This document shows positions 32,549 through 34,790 of a stretch of 34,790 bases of DNA, in pieces. The notes beneath the pieces are model-generated. The model worked only from the letters and a program-made list of their open reading frames with translations. It was not told the origin of the DNA and searched no databases. The stretch covers positions 1 through 34,790 of the forward strand of contig JACOND010000002.1 of assembly GCA_014323935.1 (NCBI GenBank), read 5' to 3'. Position 1 is the first letter of the stretch; the number at the start of each line of letters is the position of its first letter. This DNA is from Bdellovibrionales bacterium (GTDB lineage: Bacteria > Bdellovibrionota > Bdellovibrionia > Bdellovibrionales > UBA1609). The position numbers were made by a program, and so were the translations under genes.

Positions 32549-33883
32549 GTGAAAATCTCTTTTTATTTAACTTTATTAGTCTTAATCTCTTGTAATCCTT
32601 TAATCCCTTATCAACAACAAAGTCGTTCTCAAATATTATCTAATCAGCAAGCTTCCTCTAATCAACAGATTTCTTCTAATGAATTATCTAATAATCCTAA
32701 TCTCATTGGTAGAAATGTTACCCCTGGTAACGGAGCTATTGCTACGGAAAGGAACAATGAGCTTCCCTATGAGTTGATACCAGATTTTATATCCGCATTA
32801 ACTTGTACTCAAAGAGTAAGTAATATCAATCCTCCTTATACTTTATCTATAAGTTCTTTTTTTGAAGGTTTGAGATTATCAGATGAATTTAAGAGAACTT
32901 TTAATTTTAGGGAGGATGAACCGGATAGAATCCGGCAAGCTTTAACTCAAAGTTCTTTTTTAAATGCAACAGCAGAGTTTTCAGTGAGAACAAAAGGCAG
33001 TATAGAAACAACAGTGTCTCTTAATTCTAATCCTATAAACTCTTTATTTCCAAACTTTAATACCTCCTATATTCAAGAGCTGTTAATTAATAAAGGGAAA
33101 GCTTTGTCAACCAGGCCCTCTTCAAATCGTTCTAGATACAATAGCTCTCCTTTTCGTTCTCGGTTTAGAATAGATAATTTGCTATTTGTTAGAGATATAG
33201 CTCCTCATTTATCAGCAGGGAGTATAGGTAACTATCTTTTGACAATGTTATATACTTTTCCCCAATCAAGAAATGTAAAACCCATTTCAACTCCCATTTA
33301 TGATTTTGAGGGAAAGCCCTATGGAAAATCTTATACGATTGATTTTAACTCAAATCTAAATATAGATTATCTCTATAACATTCAAGAAGAAAATCTTCGA
33401 GGTTCTGACCGAGTGGGGAAAAGATGGATTTGTCCAGAAGATTTAAGATTTATAGTTCATAAAAATAAAAGTGAAAGGGATAGTTTTTTTAACAGGGAGG
33501 CGACAGAAAGATACTCTAAAACAGTTCCTTTAGATAAAGTGGGTAAAGAAGGTTACTGTGATATAACAAACCGGCAAATTTTAAAGGATCAGCAAGAAGA
33601 TTTCTTGTCTCTTGAATTTGGTGATCGGTGGCCCTTTGAAGTAGGGGAATTGGTCCTTAGAGAATCGGGTCGACTTAAGAATTCAGGGACCCCTTGTATT
33701 GTATTTCCTGCTAACAGCTGTTATCCTTCTGGTTTTTACCGCATAGAATTTGATTCTCAAAAATTATCTGATTGTAAGAGGATATATCATCAAAGTAGTT
33801 TTGATAATGATTTTAGAGATTCTAATAGCAGTTTCTATAGAGTATGTCCCGCTTTTTTATCAATGTGTTATAGAAGAAAATAA
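32549..33883 (+). CDS. Large lipoprotein of unknown function
   Basis: 444 residues with a GTG start; an overlapping ATG at 32547 runs into a stop at once. MKISFYLTLLVLISC is a lipoprotein signal with the lipobox L-I-S-C, so Cys15 is lipidated. A Gln/Ser/Asn-rich linker with short repeats (SNQQASSNQQISSN) covers residues 25-60. The folded part has several cysteines (for example GTPCIVFPANSCYPSGFYR), suggesting disulfides and a location outside the cytoplasm, probably the outer membrane. I recognise no family. Before the element inserted, the gene lay about 40 bp after epmA. It is followed by an outer-membrane protein gene, so the two may work together at the cell surface. Confidence 0.8.
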   Translation: MKISFYLTLLVLISCNPLIPYQQQSRSQILSNQQASSNQQISSNELSNNPNLIGRNVTPGNGAIATERNNELPYELIPDFISALTCTQRVSNINPPYTLSISSFFEGLRLSDEFKRTFNFREDEPDRIRQALTQSSFLNATAEFSVRTKGSIETTVSLNSNPINSLFPNFNTSYIQELLINKGKALSTRPSSNRSRYNSSPFRSRFRIDNLLFVRDIAPHLSAGSIGNYLLTMLYTFPQSRNVKPISTPIYDFEGKPYGKSYTIDFNSNLNIDYLYNIQEENLRGSDRVGKRWICPEDLRFIVHKNKSERDSFFNREATERYSKTVPLDKVGKEGYCDITNRQILKDQQEDFLSLEFGDRWPFEVGELVLRESGRLKNSGTPCIVFPANSCYPSGFYRIEFDSQKLSDCKRIYHQSSFDNDFRDSNSSFYRVCPAFLSMCYRRK

Positions 33884-34050
33884 TTTTATCAAACAAAAAG
33901 AAATTCCTAATTTAAAATTCCTTATCTCATATTTTTTAGAGCTTTTGCTAAGGAGTTAGTTTGTTAATTCATGTTAAAGAATAAAAAAATATTTTTGTTT
34001 GATTTCTAGAAGAATAAAATTTATTCTTTGTATTAAAATAAGTTTAAGTT

Positions 34051-34790
34051 ATGTTTAAAATATTTCAAAATAGACTTTACTATCTTGTCATTTTGACTTT
34101 TTTTAAGCTTATAAGTTTTTCTTGTTTTGCAAATAAAGGAGAAGATGTTTTATCTCATCCTCTCTTTTTAAGTGTATCTGGTTCAGGGGGAGCTAGAATT
34201 AATGAAGATGACTCATACCTTATTAACCCTGCACTTTTAGCTTTTCATAAAAAGAAAAAGCTGACTTTTTCTTATTCTTTTAAAAAGAATCAACAAATCG
34301 CTCTTTTATCTGTTGTAGATAACAAAAGACTTTTTCCTATGGCAATAAGCTATCAAAGGTTTTGGAGTCATTCTTTTCAAGAAGGAGCTGAAAATGTCAT
34401 TTTTTTCAGTTCAAGTTTTAAAACCAGCCCCTTTTTATCTTTTGGTTTAAATATAGAAAGAAATTTAAATCCTTTCTTTTGGAATGCTAGTATAGGTTCT
34501 TTTTTAAGATTTAACTCTCATTTTTCAGGAGCTGTTTTTTTGGATAAAATCTTAATAGAAAAAGGTAAAAATTTAAGAACTCTTAGCTTTGCAACTTTTT
34601 ATCGTTGGAGAAATTTTTTTTCAATACAAGGGGATTTATCTAGGTCTGCTCGAAAAGAGTGGATTTTTAAAACAGCTGTTGAAAGCTTATTTTACTCTTT
34701 TTTTTCTGTTCAGTTAGGAACTTTACTTGTGATGAAAGATAGAGATCAAAAAATACAAAGACGAGTTATTTCAGGAGGTATCAATTTTTA
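34051..34790 (+). CDS. Outer-membrane beta-barrel-like protein (C-terminus off window)
   Basis: An ATG at 34051 opens a frame that runs to the end of the window, so 246 residues are seen and the stop is missing. MFKIFQNRLYYLVILTFF with a second hydrophobic stretch to SFSCFA is a signal peptide, with cleavage after CFA. The start of the mature part, VSGSGGARINEDDSYLINPA, resembles PorV/FadL-like barrels in which such a motif precedes the first strands. Alternating strands with aromatic ends follow (LTFSYSFKKNQQIALLSVV, YQRFWSHSF, FLSFGLNIERNLN). TAAAAT lies 11 bases upstream. It is probably a surface protein co-located with the lipoprotein encoded before it. Confidence 0.75.
   Translation, partial: MFKIFQNRLYYLVILTFFKLISFSCFANKGEDVLSHPLFLSVSGSGGARINEDDSYLINPALLAFHKKKKLTFSYSFKKNQQIALLSVVDNKRLFPMAISYQRFWSHSFQEGAENVIFFSSSFKTSPFLSFGLNIERNLNPFFWNASIGSFLRFNSHFSGAVFLDKILIEKGKNLRTLSFATFYRWRNFFSIQGDLSRSARKEWIFKTAVESLFYSFFSVQLGTLLVMKDRDQKIQRRVISGGINF

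Noticed and set aside
1-34790. CRISPR arrays
   Set aside because: No set of regularly spaced direct repeats was found; the 90-bp repeats near 860-1039 are coding repeats.

Overview
AT-rich bacterial DNA, probably from a member or relative of the Bdellovibrionota (Oligoflexia). That assignment is inference. It rests on prepilins of the type seen there, an FMN-type glutamate synthase homologue, a lysine-type EpmA, and separate biotin carboxylase and biotin carrier genes. Housekeeping genes (accC, biotin carrier, priA, epmA, tRNAs) are intact, while several accessory genes are frameshifted. This looks like a genome with active turnover of accessory genes.

Layout. 1-1690: a minus-strand prepilin operon; one member is split at a G6 tract and carries 30-residue repeats. 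1690-2480: gene-poor, with hairpins, ending in a GC-rich pseudoknot/terminator that abuts the start codon of a NYN ribonuclease gene. 3.3-10.1 kb: a two-gene DNA methyltransferase plus PLD-SNF2 helicase locus. 10.7-13.6 kb: two toxin-antitoxin-like pairs, a Panacea-domain protein with a membrane protein and an XRE-ImmA/IrrE protein with a broken DUF4411 PIN gene, transcribed divergently around a 34-bp perfect palindrome. 13.6-16.7 kb: glutamate synthase-like protein, a small membrane protein, tRNA-Asn, tRNA-Gly and a membrane protein. 16.7-18.5 kb: decayed DNA including a multiply frameshifted pilin. 18.5-22.9 kb: NERD-helicase, tRNA-Ser, an RDD-trypsin-Sel1 fusion and a lipoprotein gene interrupted by a G9 tract. 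23.1-24.8 kb: tRNA-Gly, an exported acidic protein with a sigma-28-like promoter, and an ApaH-like phosphatase. 24.9-30.1 kb: accC, biotin carrier, priA, epmA. 30.1-32.5 kb: an IS1-like element carrying a DNA adenine methyltransferase and a candidate nuclease, inserted in the last codons of epmA. 32.5 kb to end: a lipoprotein and an outer-membrane protein that runs off the window.

The clearest new structure is the insertion element. Its ends are near-identical inverted repeats flanked by a 7-bp direct repeat, and removing it restores a plausible EpmA C-terminus. It carries a methyltransferase and a frameshifted protein that may be a GIY-YIG nuclease, so it may be a restriction-modification module moved by an insertion sequence. 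Other leads are two G-tract switches in surface-protein genes, the pseudoknot/terminator joined to the NYN nuclease, a CCGATA promoter motif just upstream of several start codons, and many genes whose -10 box implies leaderless or nearly leaderless mRNA.
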